A stretch of DNA of 64,000 bases from Burkholderia sp. Bp8992 (GCF_003853705.1 NZ_QTQI01000002.1:434001-498000); one strand, 5' to 3'. Shown: positions 37,168 through 46,294, counted from the stretch's first letter. Made by a program: numbers and translations. The notes: generated by a model from the sequence alone, not told the origin.

Positions 37168-38108
37168 GATTTTTTCGGACGAGAGGAAGGAGGATTGGCA
37201 GACGGCAGCGCCGCCTGCGGCTGCACGAGCCACGGCAGCAGGAATTCGGTCATCTCGGCAGCGGACTTCGCGGACCGGTGCGTGCGCAGCGCGACCGCAT
37301 CGATCAGCGCCTCGATCATCGTGAGCACGGCGGCTTCCGACGTGGCCGCGAAACGCCGTTCGGCCTTGACGTACAGGTTCAGCGACGCGACCGGCGCCAG
37401 CGGCGATTGCGGGCCGTCGGAAATGCCGAGGACGCGTGCGCCGCGCGCCGCCGCCCGGCGGACCAGTTCGATCGTGTCCTTCACGTAGCGCGGAAACGCG
37501 AGCGCGATCACGAGATCGCGCGAATCGGCCGTGTACAGGCGCCGCGCCGCGTGCGACGGCCCGCCGAGCAGCGCGAGCGACTGCACGTTGTCGTGGCACA
37601 CGGACAGCCCGTGCTCCATCAGCCCGCTGAGAAACGCGCTCGACCCGGCGCCGAGGATCAGCACGCGTCGAGCGCCGACGATCGCCTCGACCGCGGCCTC
37701 GACATCGGCCGCGTCGAGTTGCGCGCGCGTGCTCTGGATGTTGGCGGCAGCCTGGTCGAATACCGCGTCGATCCATGCCGCGCCGCGTACGCCGGGCTCC
37801 TGCTCCTGCGCGGAACGCAGCCGTTCGACCGGCCCGAGCGTCGCTTCGAAGCCGCGCACGAGCGCAGCGCGCATCGCCGGATAGCCGTCGAAACCGAGCG
37901 CCTTCGCGAAGCGGTTCGCGGTCGCGATCGACGCACTCACGGCCTGCGCGAGTTCGTCGATCCGCATCGTCGCCGCGCGAAACGGGTTCGCGAGCACGAA
38001 TTCGCCCATGCGCCGGTGAATCGGCGTCATCAACGGCATCGCCGACGCGATCCGTTCGGCGATCGCGGGTTCTGCCTGAATGGCGTCGTGCGGAACGAGA
38101 GGCGTCAT
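37164..38108 (-). CDS. RpiR-family transcriptional regulator
   Basis: A 314-residue regulator, first gene of the peptide operon. An N-terminal RpiR helix-turn-helix lies at about residues 28-85 (MGEFVLANPFRAATMRIDELAQAVSASIATANRFAKALGFDGYPAMRAAL). A C-terminal SIS domain follows at about 120-265 (ARRVLILGAGSSAFLSGLMEHGL; LVIALAFPRYVKDTIEL), which in relatives binds sugar phosphates. A 15-bp inverted repeat just upstream is its likely operator. A sugar-phosphate sensor in front of peptidase genes is odd and would fit murein-derived substrates, but that is inference. Confidence 0.88.
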   Translation of the reverse strand: MTPLVPHDAIQAEPAIAERIASAMPLMTPIHRRMGEFVLANPFRAATMRIDELAQAVSASIATANRFAKALGFDGYPAMRAALVRGFEATLGPVERLRSAQEQEPGVRGAAWIDAVFDQAAANIQSTRAQLDAADVEAAVEAIVGARRVLILGAGSSAFLSGLMEHGLSVCHDNVQSLALLGGPSHAARRLYTADSRDLVIALAFPRYVKDTIELVRRAAARGARVLGISDGPQSPLAPVASLNLYVKAERRFAATSEAAVLTMIEALIDAVALRTHRSAKSAAEMTEFLLPWLVQPQAALPSANPPSSRPKKS

Positions 38109-38129
38109 GCGAAGGGTCGTTGCAAGGAT

Positions 38130-38181
38130 GATGAAAATCAATTTACACAATCCTTGTTCCGGAAAAAAATTAATTTTCATC
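38130..38181. promoter_or_regulatory. RpiR operator candidate
   Basis: GATGAAAATCAATTT (38130-38144) and AAATTAATTTTCATC (38167-38181) are inverted copies with one mismatch. The right copy contains the perfect palindrome AAAATTAATTTT. RpiR-family operators are commonly AT-rich palindromes of this GAAA/TTTC type. It begins about 22 nt upstream of the rpiR start. Confidence 0.6.
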
Positions 38182-38347
38182 AGGGTTGTCACGCCCTGTC
38201 GGCCGTCCGCCGGGCGCCGTGCCGTCGCCGAGCCCCGCCGCGCGGGGCTCGGCACGCGAGCGCCGTCCAGGTTCGCGCCCCGCCGCCGCCAGCACACCGG
38301 GAAAACCCCGATCATGTTCGTTCGAATGCAAATTGGCGTTGACCTGA

Positions 38348-38359
38348 TTCGAATTCGAA
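38348..38359. promoter_or_regulatory. 12-bp palindrome TTCGAATTCGAA
   Basis: A perfect palindrome in the control region, about 220 nt before the MFS gene start. A related TTCGTTCGAA occurs at about 38319. It may be a regulator site, but no owner is known. Confidence 0.35.
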
Positions 38360-38536
38360 CATAGGATGCTCGAAAATGATCAGTCGTCAGATAACAATCG
38401 CGCCCAACAGCGACATAATTTTCGCTCGAACGGCGTAATTTCGACAAAAGCCGCTGGGAAGCGGCGGCCAGAATGATCGGACATCGTACAAATAAGGTAA
38501 AAGAGCCTTCCTGACCGGACGGCTCGCATGGATCAA

Positions 38537-38557
38537 GACAGGCTTTGCATGCCTGTC
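38537..38557 (+). other. Leader hairpin upstream of the MFS gene
   Basis: GACAGGC and GCCTGTC (7-bp arms, 7-nt loop) lie 21 nt before the GTG start codon and just before the AGGAG ribosome-binding site. It may influence translation. Confidence 0.4.
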
Positions 38558-38577
38558 CTGCCCAACAGGAGACAGCA

Positions 38578-39849
38578 GTGAAAACAGTCAAGGCATTGCG
38601 CTGGTGGATCATCGTGCTCGTGTGTCTCGGCACGATCCTCAACTACCTCGCACGGAATTCCCTCGCGGTGCTCGCGCCCGAGTTGAAGCAGGTGTTCGCG
38701 ATCTCGACGCAGCAGTACTCGTACATCGTCGGCGCGTTCCAGATCGGCTACACGATCATGCAGCCGGTGTGCGGATTCATCGTCGACCTGATCGGGCTGC
38801 GGCTCGGGTTCGCACTGTTCGCGATGCTGTGGTCGATCGTCGGCGTCGCGCATGGTTTCGCGTCGGGCTGGCTGTCGCTCGGCATCCTGCGCGGCTTCCT
38901 GGGGCTGTTCGAGGCCGCCGCGATTCCGTCGGGCATGAAGGCCGTCGCCGAATGGTTTCCCGATCGCGAGAAGTCCGTCGCGGTCGGCTACTTCAATGCG
39001 GGCACGTCGCTCGGCGCCGCGATCGCACCGCCGCTCGTCGTGTTCCTGTCGATGCGGTTCGGCTGGCAGGCCGCGTTCATGGCCACCGGCGCGCTCGGGT
39101 TCGTGTGGGCCGCGCTCTGGTACACGCAGTACCGGTCGCCGGCCGATCATCCGCGCATCACGCCGCGGGAGCGCGCGCTGATCCGCGACGGCCAGGCGAC
39201 GATGCCGCCCGTGTCGAAGCGCCGCATCCGCGACGTCGTCACCGCACGGCGCTTCTGGGCCATCGCGCTGCCGCGCTTCTTCGCCGAACCGGCATGGCAG
39301 ACATTCAGCTTCTGGATTCCGCTGTATCTCGCAACCGAGCGCCACATGCCGCTCACGCAGATCGCGATCTTCGCGTGGATGCCGTTCCTCGCGGCCGACG
39401 CCGGCGGCATCGCGGGCGGCTACCTGTCGCCGTATCTCGCGAAACGCTTCAGGCTGCCGCTCGTGTGGTCGCGCGTCGCCGGCGTCGCGCTCGGCGCGGT
39501 GCTGATGCTCGGGCCCGCGATGATCGGCCTCGTCTCGTCACCGTACACGGCCATCGCGCTGTTCTGCGTCGGCGGTTTCGCGCACCAGATGATCTCCGCG
39601 CTCGTCAACACGCTGTCGGCCGACGTGTTCGATTCCGAGGAAGTCGGCACCGCGAGCGGCTTCGCGGGAATGGCCGCGTGGATCGGCGGGCTCGGTTTCT
39701 CGCTGCTGGTCGGCGCGCTCGCCGACAAGATCGGCTACGCGCCGCTGTTCGCGTGCCTCGGCCTGTTCGACATCATCGGCGTCACGCTGCTCGCGGTACT
39801 GATCCGCGGGCAGTCGAAGCAGGAACGCCTGCTCGCCCAGCACGCCTGA
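38578..39849 (+). CDS. MFS transporter (ACS-family, hexuronate/sugar-acid type)
   Basis: A 423-residue, 12-helix major facilitator. The first helix (LRWWIIVLVCLGTILNYLARNSLAVLAPELKQVF) and motif DREKSVAVGYFNAGTSLGAAIAPPLVV are typical of the anion:cation symporter family that includes ExuT. GTG 38578 is preferred because AGGAG lies 6 nt before it; an in-frame ATG at 38545 has no such site. The downstream GH31 glycosidase and porin suggest the true substrate is an oligosaccharide or glycoside rather than a simple hexuronate. Confidence 0.88.
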   Translation: MKTVKALRWWIIVLVCLGTILNYLARNSLAVLAPELKQVFAISTQQYSYIVGAFQIGYTIMQPVCGFIVDLIGLRLGFALFAMLWSIVGVAHGFASGWLSLGILRGFLGLFEAAAIPSGMKAVAEWFPDREKSVAVGYFNAGTSLGAAIAPPLVVFLSMRFGWQAAFMATGALGFVWAALWYTQYRSPADHPRITPRERALIRDGQATMPPVSKRRIRDVVTARRFWAIALPRFFAEPAWQTFSFWIPLYLATERHMPLTQIAIFAWMPFLAADAGGIAGGYLSPYLAKRFRLPLVWSRVAGVALGAVLMLGPAMIGLVSSPYTAIALFCVGGFAHQMISALVNTLSADVFDSEEVGTASGFAGMAAWIGGLGFSLLVGALADKIGYAPLFACLGLFDIIGVTLLAVLIRGQSKQERLLAQHA

Positions 39850-39876
39850 CATTTGCCCTCACCAGGAATCGCCTTC

Positions 39877-42297
39877 ATGACTTCGCTCCTTCATCCGCCC
39901 GTGTTCCGCGTTGCCGGCAAGCATGCGAACCGCGTGCTGCTCGCGTCCGATGCGGGCGCCACCGTCGAGATCTTCGTGCTCGAGGACGACATCGTGCGCG
40001 TACGCGTGCTGCCCGACGCCACGGCGCGCAACCCGCGCACGTGGACGATCGCGCCGGGCCTCGACGACGTGCCGCTCGACGGGCGCGACCGCCTCGACCT
40101 CGACGGCTTCGCGCTGCCCGCCTTCACCCTCGTCGAGGACGACGACGGCCTGCACATCGAGACCGCGCAGATCCGGCTCGCCGTGCGCTGGCAAGGCGGC
40201 CATTGCACGTGGTCGATGCGCGGCGCGGACGGTACGTGGCGAGTCGCGCTGGCCGACCGCTCGACGCAGGCCTACAACTTCGGCTGGTGGGACGACCGCG
40301 CGTATCACTACGTCACCCGCGCGCACGGCGACAAGGTGTTCGGTCTCGGCGAACGCGCGGGCGAACTCGACCGCACAGGCGCGCGCTTCGAGATGCGCAA
40401 CATCGACGCGATGGGCTACAGCGCGAAACATACCGACCCGCTGTACAAGCACATCCCGTTCTACATCACGTGGTCGCCGGACGCCTGCCAGGGCTTCGGG
40501 CTGTTCTACGACACGCTGTCGGACTGCTCGTTCGACATGGGCCGCGAACTCGACAACTATCACGGCCCGTACCGCTATTTCGTCGCCGAGCACGGCGATC
40601 TCGACTACTACTTCATCGCGTCGCCCGACACGCCGCTCGCGGCCGCGCGGCGCTTCACGTGGCTCACCGGGCGCCCCGCGCGCATGCCGAAATGGGGGCT
40701 CGGCTATTCGGGCTCGACGATGAGCTATACCGACGCGCCGGACGCGCAGCAGCAGATGAACCGGTTCGTCGAGCAGTGCGACGAGCACGACATCCTGTGC
40801 GATTCGTTCCACCTGTCGTCGGGCTATACGTCGATCGGCGCGAAGCGCTACGTGTTCAACTGGAACCGCGACAAGTTCCCCGACGCGAAGGGCTTCGTGA
40901 AGCACTACCGCGACCACGGCATCCGCCTGTGCGCGAACATCAAGCCATGCCTGCTGCGCGACCATCCCGCCTTCGACGATGCCGCGCAGCGCGGGCTGCT
41001 GATCCGCTCGGCCTCCGGCGAGCCTGCGTGGGTGCAGTTCTGGGACGAGGTCGGTGCGTACCTCGACTTCACGCAGCCGGACGCGTACCGCTGGTGGCGC
41101 GAGCAGGTCACGTCGGCGCTGCTCGAGTACGGGATCGAATCGACCTGGAACGACAACAACGAATACGAGATCTGGTCGCCCGATGCGCTCGCGCACGGCT
41201 TCGGCCAGCCGTTCCCGGCGCGCGAGGCGAAGGTGCTGCAGACGATGCTGATGATGCGCGCGTCGCGCGAAGCGCAGCGCGCCCATGCGCCGGCGCAGCG
41301 GCCGTTCCTCGTGTCGCGCTCCGGCGGCGCCGGCATGCAGCGCTACGTGCAGACCTGGTCCGGCGACAACCATACGTCGTGGGAAACGCTGCGCTACAAC
41401 CTGAAGATGGGGCTCGGGCTCGCGCTGTCGGGCGTGTCGAACATCGGCCACGACATCGGCGGCTTCTCCGGCCCCGCGCCGTCGCCCGAGCTGCTGCTGC
41501 GCTGGGTGCAGTTCGGCATCTTCATGCCGCGCTTCAGCATTCATTCGTGGAACGACGACGGCACCGTCAACGAGCCGTGGATGTATCCGGAGATCACCGC
41601 GCAGATCGCGTCGCTGATCAAGCAGCGCTACCGGCTGCTGCCTTACCTCTATCACCTGCTGTGGCTGTCGACGACGCGCTACGAGCCCGTGCTGCGGCCG
41701 ACCCTCGCCGATTTCCCCGGCGATGCGCGCTGCTACGACGCGTGCGACGACATGATGCTCGGCGACGCGCTGCTGGTCGCGCCGGTCGTCGCCCCCGGCC
41801 AGACCGAGCGCACGGTGTACCTGCCGTCGGGCGCGCGCTGGATGTGCTGCGCGAGCGCGCAGGCGTTCGACGGCGGCGCGAGCGTGACGCTGCCCGCACC
41901 GCTCGACACGCCGGTGATGCTGCTGCGCGAAGGCCGCGTACTGCCGCTGAACGTCGCGGAGCAGCATTTCGGCGCACGTGCCGACACGCGCGGCTTCCTC
42001 GTCGCGCCGCGCGTCGAGGACGGCGTCGCGTACGGCGAATGCGTCGAGGACGACGGCGAAACGGAAGCCTGGCGCGACGGCGAATACGGACTGTGGCGGA
42101 TCGAAACCGGCCGCGAGGCGTCGGGCGTGCTCGGCGTGTCGGTTCGCTGGGACGGCCGCCCGGGCCGCCCGGCCGGACGCGTCGAGATCCTGCTGCCCGC
42201 ATCGCTGCAGGGCCCCGTCGCCGTGCGCGGCGCGCGTATCGAGCAGGACGTGCCGCACGGCGCATGGCGTCGCATCGTCGTCGCGCTCGACGACTGA
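39877..42297 (+). CDS. Glycoside hydrolase family 31 alpha-glycosidase
   Basis: An 806-residue GH31 enzyme with no signal peptide, so cytoplasmic. The nucleophile Asp426 is in STWNDNNEYEIW and the acid/base Asp497 in WSGDNHTSWETL. The catalytic barrel is preceded by an N-terminal beta-sandwich with DRTGARFEMRNIDA and followed by C-terminal sandwiches. GH31 members include alpha-glucosidases and alpha-xylosidases. The exact sugar cannot be chosen by eye. It lies 27 nt after the transporter gene, so it probably hydrolyses what the transporter brings in. Confidence 0.92.
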   Translation: MTSLLHPPVFRVAGKHANRVLLASDAGATVEIFVLEDDIVRVRVLPDATARNPRTWTIAPGLDDVPLDGRDRLDLDGFALPAFTLVEDDDGLHIETAQIRLAVRWQGGHCTWSMRGADGTWRVALADRSTQAYNFGWWDDRAYHYVTRAHGDKVFGLGERAGELDRTGARFEMRNIDAMGYSAKHTDPLYKHIPFYITWSPDACQGFGLFYDTLSDCSFDMGRELDNYHGPYRYFVAEHGDLDYYFIASPDTPLAAARRFTWLTGRPARMPKWGLGYSGSTMSYTDAPDAQQQMNRFVEQCDEHDILCDSFHLSSGYTSIGAKRYVFNWNRDKFPDAKGFVKHYRDHGIRLCANIKPCLLRDHPAFDDAAQRGLLIRSASGEPAWVQFWDEVGAYLDFTQPDAYRWWREQVTSALLEYGIESTWNDNNEYEIWSPDALAHGFGQPFPAREAKVLQTMLMMRASREAQRAHAPAQRPFLVSRSGGAGMQRYVQTWSGDNHTSWETLRYNLKMGLGLALSGVSNIGHDIGGFSGPAPSPELLLRWVQFGIFMPRFSIHSWNDDGTVNEPWMYPEITAQIASLIKQRYRLLPYLYHLLWLSTTRYEPVLRPTLADFPGDARCYDACDDMMLGDALLVAPVVAPGQTERTVYLPSGARWMCCASAQAFDGGASVTLPAPLDTPVMLLREGRVLPLNVAEQHFGARADTRGFLVAPRVEDGVAYGECVEDDGETEAWRDGEYGLWRIETGREASGVLGVSVRWDGRPGRPAGRVEILLPASLQGPVAVRGARIEQDVPHGAWRRIVVALDD

Positions 42298-42403
42298 AGC
42301 ACACCCGATCGGGCGGGCCGTTCGTGCGGCCCGCCGCCCGACACAGAGGAGGCGCTCCAGCCTCCCGCCCCGTTGAAAAGATGAAGAGATCCGGAGATCG
42401 ACA

Positions 42404-43591
42404 ATGAAAGCACCCGTCAACCGCTATGCAATCCTGATTTTATCGGCCGCATCGCTCGGCACGACCGCCGTCCACGCACAGAGCAGCGTGACGCTGTACG
42501 GCGTCGTAGACGATTCGATCGCGTACGTGAACAACCAGCAAGGCCACTCGAACATCTACATGCGCGACGGCAACCTGTATGCATCCAAGTTCGGGCTGCG
42601 CGGCGACGAGGATCTCGGCGGCGGCACGCATGCGATCTTCGACCTGCAGTCCGGCTTCAACCTGAATACCGGCGCGCAGGCCGCCGCCGGCACGATCTTC
42701 AACCGCCAGGCATTCGTCGGCCTGCGCAACGATCACTACGGCACGCTGACGGCCGGCCGCCAGTACACGCCCTACTTCCTGTTCGTCGGCCCGTATGCGT
42801 CGAGCAGCTGGCTGACCGGCGCGACCGGCGCACATCCGGGCGACATCGACGGCCTCGACACGACGATCCGCGTGAACAACTCGGTCACCTATACGTCGCC
42901 GACCTTCGCCGGGCTGACCGCGAGCGCGATGTACGCATTCGGCGGCATCGCAGGCGCGACCGGCAAGGGCAACACGTTCAGCGCCGCGCTGCGCTATGCG
43001 AACGGGCCGATCGGGATCGCGGCCGGCTACCTGCGGATCAACAGCTCGGGCTCGTCCGCCGGCTTCCTGAACCCGGCCACGGCATCGTCGGGCAGCTTCG
43101 CGGTATCCGTGCTGAACCAAGGCTACCTGACCGCGAAGGCCGTCGAGCAGGTCGCGGCGGCGGGCAACACCACGTTCGGCAACCTGACGATGGGCGTCAA
43201 CTACTCGAACGTGAAGTACCTGCCCGGCAACGGCTCGGCGTTTGCCGACACGGCCGTGTTCAATACCTACGGCGCGCTCGCCGCGTACCGCTTCACGCCG
43301 ACGTTCTCGGTGGCCGGCGCGTTCGCGTACACGCTCGCGTCGAAGGCGAACGGCGTCGCGAGCGCGGCCCGCTACCAGCAGTACTCGCTGAAGGAGTCGT
43401 ACAGCCTGTCGAAGCGCACGACGCTCTATGCGCTGCAGGCCTATACGCATTCGAGTGGCCAGACGCTCGGCGCGCAAGGCGCCGGCCATATCGTCGACGC
43501 GGCGCCGATCGTCGGCGATTCGCAGCAGCTCACACCGTCGACCACGCACGGCCAGTTCGTCGGCATGGCCGGCATCGCCGTCACGTTCTGA
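42404..43591 (+). CDS. Outer-membrane porin (Burkholderia/Neisseria-type trimeric)
   Basis: A 395-residue porin. A signal peptide ends at VHA (about residue 25) before QSSVTLYGVVDDSIAYV, the typical beta-proteobacterial porin start. Motifs SKFGLRGDEDLGGGTHAIFDLQSGFN and FNRQAFVGLRNDHYGTLTAGRQYTP form the first strands and constriction loop region. The chain ends AVTF with C-terminal Phe. GGAG stands 7 nt before the ATG. It completes the transporter-glycosidase operon by giving outer-membrane entry. Confidence 0.94.
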   Translation: MKAPVNRYAILILSAASLGTTAVHAQSSVTLYGVVDDSIAYVNNQQGHSNIYMRDGNLYASKFGLRGDEDLGGGTHAIFDLQSGFNLNTGAQAAAGTIFNRQAFVGLRNDHYGTLTAGRQYTPYFLFVGPYASSSWLTGATGAHPGDIDGLDTTIRVNNSVTYTSPTFAGLTASAMYAFGGIAGATGKGNTFSAALRYANGPIGIAAGYLRINSSGSSAGFLNPATASSGSFAVSVLNQGYLTAKAVEQVAAAGNTTFGNLTMGVNYSNVKYLPGNGSAFADTAVFNTYGALAAYRFTPTFSVAGAFAYTLASKANGVASAARYQQYSLKESYSLSKRTTLYALQAYTHSSGQTLGAQGAGHIVDAAPIVGDSQQLTPSTTHGQFVGMAGIAVTF

Positions 43592-43627
43592 ACCTGCCCT
43601 GCAGCGCCTTCAGCGCGCTGCCGCCGC

Positions 43628-43662
43628 CCCGGACGATGCGTATTCCGCATGCGCCGTCCGGG
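43628..43662 (+). terminator. Hairpin after the porin gene
   Basis: CCCGGACG (43628-43635) pairs with CGTCCGGG (43655-43662), with an inner ATGCG / CGCAT stem and a 4-nt bulge. It begins about 36 nt past the stop. It lacks a T tract, so it may act as a stabilising 3' end or a Rho-dependent pause site. Confidence 0.5.
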
Positions 43663-43890
43663 CGCCCGATGGACGTTCGCCACGGCGTTTTTCGCACGCC
43701 GCCGGCCCACTCGGCGAACCGCACCGGTTTTCTCGATCGCCCCGATACCTTACAATTCGTCAGGTTGATCCCTTCTGCATGCCCCTTCTTGCAGTCCTGA
43801 CACCGCGGTACACTCGACGCACGCCGTACCAGGGTCCGACGCGCGACGTGCGCGCCGGGCGGCGTCGCGCGTCGTTGCGCCCACAACTGG

Positions 43891-45921
43891 ATGCCCGCCA
43901 TGCCGGATTCCCGCCCCCCGCCCCGCACGACGTTCAAGCCGCAAGTCGTCCTGCCCGCGCTCGCCGTGATCGGCGCGCTGCTCGTCGTGTGCGCGCTGCG
44001 CCCAAGCGAAGCCGGCGCGCTCTTCTCCGCCGGCCAGCAATGGGTCATCGCACGCTTCGACTGGTTCTACGTGCTCGCCGTCACCGGCTTCCTCGTGTTT
44101 CTCGTGCTGATCGCCGCCAGCGGCTTCGGCAACATCCGCCTCGGCCCCGATGATGCCGAACCCGAATTCAGCTTCGTCTCGTGGACGGCCATGCTGTTCG
44201 CGGCCGGCATGGGCATCGGCCTCATGTACTTCGGCGTCGGCGAGCCGATGCAGCATTTCCTGAAGCCGCCGACCGTCGATCCCGGCACGCCCGCCGCCGC
44301 GCAGGAAGCGATGCTGATGACCTTCTTCCACTGGGGCTTCCATGCGTGGGCGATCTACGGGCTGATGGGGCTCGTGCTCGCGTACTTCGGCTTTCGCTAC
44401 AACCTGCCGCTGACGCTGCGCTCGGGGCTGTATCCCGTGCTGCGCGAGCGCATCGACGGCTGGATCGGCCACACCGTCGACGCGTTCGCGCTGGTCGGCA
44501 CGGTCGCCGGCATCGCGACGACGCTCGGCTACGGCGTGATGCAGCTGAGCGCGGGCCTGCATACGGTCGGCGGCTGGGACACCGGCAGCAACGTGTTCCG
44601 CATCGGGCTGGTCGCGGTCGTCGTGATCCTCGCCGGCGTGTCGGCCGCGACGGGCCTCGACAAGGGCGTGCGACGGCTGTCCGAGCTGAACCTGCTGCTC
44701 GCGTTCCTGCTGCTCGCCTTCGTGGTCGTCGCGGGCCCGACGCTGTTCCTGTTCCGCGCGCTCGGCGACAACCTCGGCCAGTACCTGTCGCATCTCGTCG
44801 ATCTGTCGTTCCGCACCTATGCGTACGCGCCGCCGCGCGAGGAAGGCTGGTTCGGCGGCTGGACGATCCTCTACTGGGCATGGTGGGTGTCGTGGTCGCC
44901 GTTCGTCGGCATGTTCATCGCGCGCATTTCGCGCGGCCGCACGATCCGCCAGTTCGTGATCGGCGTGCTGCTCGTGCCGACCGCGTTCAACCTCGTGTGG
45001 ATGACGGTGTTCGGCAACAGCGCGATCTGGCTCGATACGCACGGTGCGGCCGGCGCGCTTGCGCAGACGGCCACCAACGTCGATGCGCTGCTGTTCCGCT
45101 TCTTCGATTTCCTGCCGTTCCCGCAACTGCTGTCGATCGCCGCGATCGTGCTGATCGCGGTGTTCTTCGTCACGTCCGCCGATTCGGGCGCGTTCGTGAT
45201 CGACCAGATCGCGACGCGCGGCAACGCGCACTCGCCCGTGTGGCAGCGGCTGTTCTGGGCCGCGCTGCTCGGCGTGACGGCCGCGGTGCTGCTCGTCGCC
45301 GGCGGGCTCGGCGCGCTGCAGGCGATGACGCTGATCGCCGCGCTGCCGGTCGCGATCATCATGCTCGCGCTGTGCTACGGGCTATGGCGCGGGCTCGCGG
45401 CCGACCGCGCGCACTATTCGCAGGACGTCGCGCCCGCGACGAGCTTCTGGACCGGCCAGCACTGGCGTCACCGCCTCACGCACATCCTGCGGCAGACAAC
45501 CGAGGCCGAGGCGCGCCAGTGCGTCGCGGAAACGGTCGAGCCCGCGCTGCGCAAGGTCGCCGACGAGCTGCGCGCGAGCGGCGTCGACGCGCTCGTGCGG
45601 CGCGACAGCGACGATGCGGTGCGGCTCACCGTGCCGACCGCCGAGCATCGCGACTTCGTGTACGGCGTGCGCGTGACGGCGAAATCCACGGCGGCGTTCC
45701 TCGTGCGCGAGGCTGCCGAGCCCGATGCGGCCCGCGCGCACGTATACGGGATCGTCACGTTCTTCGAGGACGGCCGGCTCGGCTACGACATCGAATACCT
45801 GCGCGGCGACGAGGTGATCGCCGACGTGCTGCGCCAGTACGAACGCTACGTGTCGCTCGCCGCCGACACACGGACGCATCTGCTGAGCCGCGCGCCCGGA
45901 CATGCAACGGAGGCCGAATGA
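43891..45921 (+). CDS. betT: BCCT-family choline/betaine transporter (BetT-like)
   Basis: A 676-residue sodium- or proton-coupled transporter. About 12 helices are visible, with the BCCT signature FVSWTAMLFAAGMGIGLMYFGVGEPMQHFLKPP and the substrate-box region ILYWAWWVSWSPFVGMFIARISRGRTIRQF. The total length and C-terminal hydrophilic domain of about 160 residues (EAEARQCVAETVEPALRKVADELRASG) match E. coli BetT, where this tail is regulatory. An alternative start is the ATG at 43900. The stop overlaps a 22-codon ORF. Confidence 0.92.
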   Translation: MPAMPDSRPPPRTTFKPQVVLPALAVIGALLVVCALRPSEAGALFSAGQQWVIARFDWFYVLAVTGFLVFLVLIAASGFGNIRLGPDDAEPEFSFVSWTAMLFAAGMGIGLMYFGVGEPMQHFLKPPTVDPGTPAAAQEAMLMTFFHWGFHAWAIYGLMGLVLAYFGFRYNLPLTLRSGLYPVLRERIDGWIGHTVDAFALVGTVAGIATTLGYGVMQLSAGLHTVGGWDTGSNVFRIGLVAVVVILAGVSAATGLDKGVRRLSELNLLLAFLLLAFVVVAGPTLFLFRALGDNLGQYLSHLVDLSFRTYAYAPPREEGWFGGWTILYWAWWVSWSPFVGMFIARISRGRTIRQFVIGVLLVPTAFNLVWMTVFGNSAIWLDTHGAAGALAQTATNVDALLFRFFDFLPFPQLLSIAAIVLIAVFFVTSADSGAFVIDQIATRGNAHSPVWQRLFWAALLGVTAAVLLVAGGLGALQAMTLIAALPVAIIMLALCYGLWRGLAADRAHYSQDVAPATSFWTGQHWRHRLTHILRQTTEAEARQCVAETVEPALRKVADELRASGVDALVRRDSDDAVRLTVPTAEHRDFVYGVRVTAKSTAAFLVREAAEPDAARAHVYGIVTFFEDGRLGYDIEYLRGDEVIADVLRQYERYVSLAADTRTHLLSRAPGHATEAE

Positions 45922-45986
45922 GCACGTACGCGGCACGCGTCGTTCCGCCGTATCGCCCCGCCACGCCTGACGGAGCGTCGCGATGA
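45918..45986 (+). CDS. 22-residue ORF coupled to betT
   Basis: MSTYAARVVPPYRPATPDGA and two more residues. Its ATG overlaps the betT stop (ATGA), and its own stop overlaps the next gene's ATG (ATGA). GGAGG stands 4 nt before its start, a better site than many genes here. It is proline- and basic-rich with no membrane segment. It may be a real microprotein or a device that couples translation of the next gene. I do not recognise it. Confidence 0.5.
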   Translation: MSTYAARVVPPYRPATPDGASR

Positions 45987-46294
45987 ACGCACTCCTGCAA
46001 AGCCGCTCCGCCGACCTCGTCGCGCTCGGCACGCTCGCGCTGCTGTATCTCGGCGGCGCCGGCATCGCGATGTGGCGCATCCGCGCCGCGGCGCCGCGCG
46101 GCAAGATCTACTGGATCGTCTGCATGGCACTGCTGTCGGGCGGCGCCGTCGCAATGGGCGGCAACCTGTCGCCCGTGCCGAACACCGGTGAAATGCCGCC
46201 CGGTTTCGCGCTCGGCGTCGAGGCCGTCCTGCTCGGCCTCGCGCTGGTGGCCGGCGGTTGCGCGTGGCTGATGCTGCGCGCGAGGAAACGCTGA
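45983..46294 (+). CDS. Small membrane protein of unknown function
   Basis: A 103-residue protein with three predicted membrane segments: LVALGTLALLYLGGAGIAMW, IYWIVCMALLSGGAVAMGGN, and GFALGVEAVLLGLALVAGGCAW. It has a basic C-terminus (RARKR). It follows betT through overlapping ORFs and so is probably expressed with it. Family unknown to me. Confidence 0.7.
   Translation: MNALLQSRSADLVALGTLALLYLGGAGIAMWRIRAAAPRGKIYWIVCMALLSGGAVAMGGNLSPVPNTGEMPPGFALGVEAVLLGLALVAGGCAWLMLRARKR

Larger units (their letters stand above)
38109..38577. other. Divergent control region of the rpiR operon and the MFS-GH31-porin operon
   Basis: This 469-bp region holds no gene. It is AT-rich at both ends, with a long GC-rich middle (38190-38280) that shows no structure I can name. 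It contains the inverted repeat at 38130-38181, the palindrome TTCGAATTCGAA at 38348-38359, and a small hairpin in the probable 5' leader of the transporter gene (38537-38557). Confidence 0.6.

Noticed and set aside
38604-42407. A 1267-codon frame overlapping the MFS and GH31 genes
   Set aside because: Out of frame with both recognised proteins and Arg-rich without motifs.
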